Source of the DNA: Parafilimonas sp.
Lineage (GTDB): Bacteria > Bacteroidota > Bacteroidia > Chitinophagales > Chitinophagaceae
Direction of reading: 5' to 3'
DNA: 6,584 nt
NCBI GenBank assembly: GCA_023251275.1
Contig: JAHEZC010000153.1
Coordinates: forward strand, 1-6,584
In this document: positions 6,253 to 6,584 of the stretch, in pieces
Layout of the letters: each line of letters begins with the position of its first letter
How positions within the stretch are numbered: position 1 is the stretch's first letter
Translations under genes and position numbers: made by a program
Notes under the pieces: generated by a model
The model's database searches: none
Told to the model about the DNA's origin: nothing
What the model saw: only the letters and a program-made list of their open reading frames with translations

Positions 6253-6584
6253 AAAACGGGAACAAAAAATATATTATATTCAATTTATTACTGTACACAA
6301 CAATTTTTTTTGTTTCATGCAAAAGCAATACTAAAACTCCGGAAGCTGCCGAAGAATCATTGCCGGAAACTGCAACACCGGTTACAATTACACATGCAGA
6401 CATGGGAAGTATGAAAGAAACAGTAGAGGTAAATGCAACTTCTTCATTTCTGCTGAAGACTTTTGTAAAAGCCAATGCCGGCGGTTATCTCCAGGCTGTA
6501 AATGCACAATTGAACAGCTATGTAAGCAAAGGGGAAGAACTCTTTACCATTAAAACAAAAGAAGCGCAAAGCCTTGGCAATACT
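6249..6584 (+). CDS. RND efflux periplasmic adaptor (membrane fusion protein), N-terminal part
   Basis: The first 112 residues of a gene that runs off the window. A basic N-terminus (MKNGNKK) and hydrophobic stretch lead to FFVSCKSN, a lipobox-like site with Cys24, so the mature protein is probably lipid-anchored in the periplasm. A Glu/Pro/Thr-rich linker follows, then TVEVNATSSFLLKTFVKANA and GYLQAVNAQLNSYVSKGEEL (about 80-99), the first half of the biotinyl-lipoyl-like domain of HlyD/AcrA/CusB-type adaptors, and FTIKTKEAQSLGN at the cut edge. The adaptor bridges an inner-membrane RND transporter to the TolC-like channel encoded just upstream. Start ATG 6249 overlaps the upstream stop as ATGA. 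No Met- or His-rich metal-binding N-terminal region is evident, so the substrate is open. The transporter gene is expected next. Confidence 0.88.
   Translation, partial: MKNGNKKYIIFNLLLYTTIFFVSCKSNTKTPEAAEESLPETATPVTITHADMGSMKETVEVNATSSFLLKTFVKANAGGYLQAVNAQLNSYVSKGEELFTIKTKEAQSLGNT

Noticed and set aside
1..6584. Defence system, CRISPR array, prophage, transposon or structured RNA as the hidden system
   Set aside because: No spaced repeats, transposase, terminal inverted repeats, integrase, tRNA-like folds or riboswitch-like leader were found; all genes fit known signalling, efflux and dioxygenase families.

Overview
The window is AT-rich, and every gene I can support lies on the + strand. 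It looks like a chromosomal segment of a Bacteroidota member, plausibly Chitinophagaceae or a relative. This rests on family style, not on a marker gene: a PF14905-like outer-membrane beta-barrel C-terminus, a lipoprotein-type intradiol dioxygenase, a LytS/LytTR pair, an OmpR-family regulator with a typical Bacteroidota C-terminus, and a lipoprotein RND adaptor. I found no tRNA, rRNA, CRISPR, insertion sequence or phage gene.

Region 1 (1-2721): the last 44 residues of an outer-membrane beta-barrel protein are followed, after 92 bases, by an exported intradiol ring-cleavage dioxygenase-like protein (228-947). A membrane histidine kinase of the LytS/His_kinase type (968-2008) starts 20 bases later, and its LytTR response regulator (2008-2721) overlaps the kinase by one base. 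The dioxygenase and kinase share the same ribosome-binding sequence at the same distance from their ATGs. These three genes probably form one operon. A weak AT-rich terminator-like hairpin sits at the end of the regulator.

Region 2 (2722-3066): a 345-base non-coding gap, the only long one. It holds weak promoter-like elements and short direct and inverted repeats that could be binding sites for the downstream regulator.

Region 3 (3067-6584): a tightly packed operon of an OmpR/PhoB-type response regulator, a HisKA-type sensor kinase, a TolC-like outer-membrane efflux protein and the start of an RND-type periplasmic adaptor lipoprotein. Every junction overlaps (4, 17 and 4 bases). The likely logic is a two-component system that controls its own tripartite efflux pump, with the inner-membrane RND transporter expected just beyond the window. 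The substrate cannot be read from the sequence; heavy metals are the usual case for this layout.

Most of the window is ordinary accessory content for the phylum. The points most worth a second look are the dioxygenase-LytS/LytTR linkage, the dioxygenase's odd export signal, the repeats upstream of the efflux operon, and the cluster of 8-9 base homopolymer runs inside genes. I did not find convincing evidence of a wholly undescribed system.
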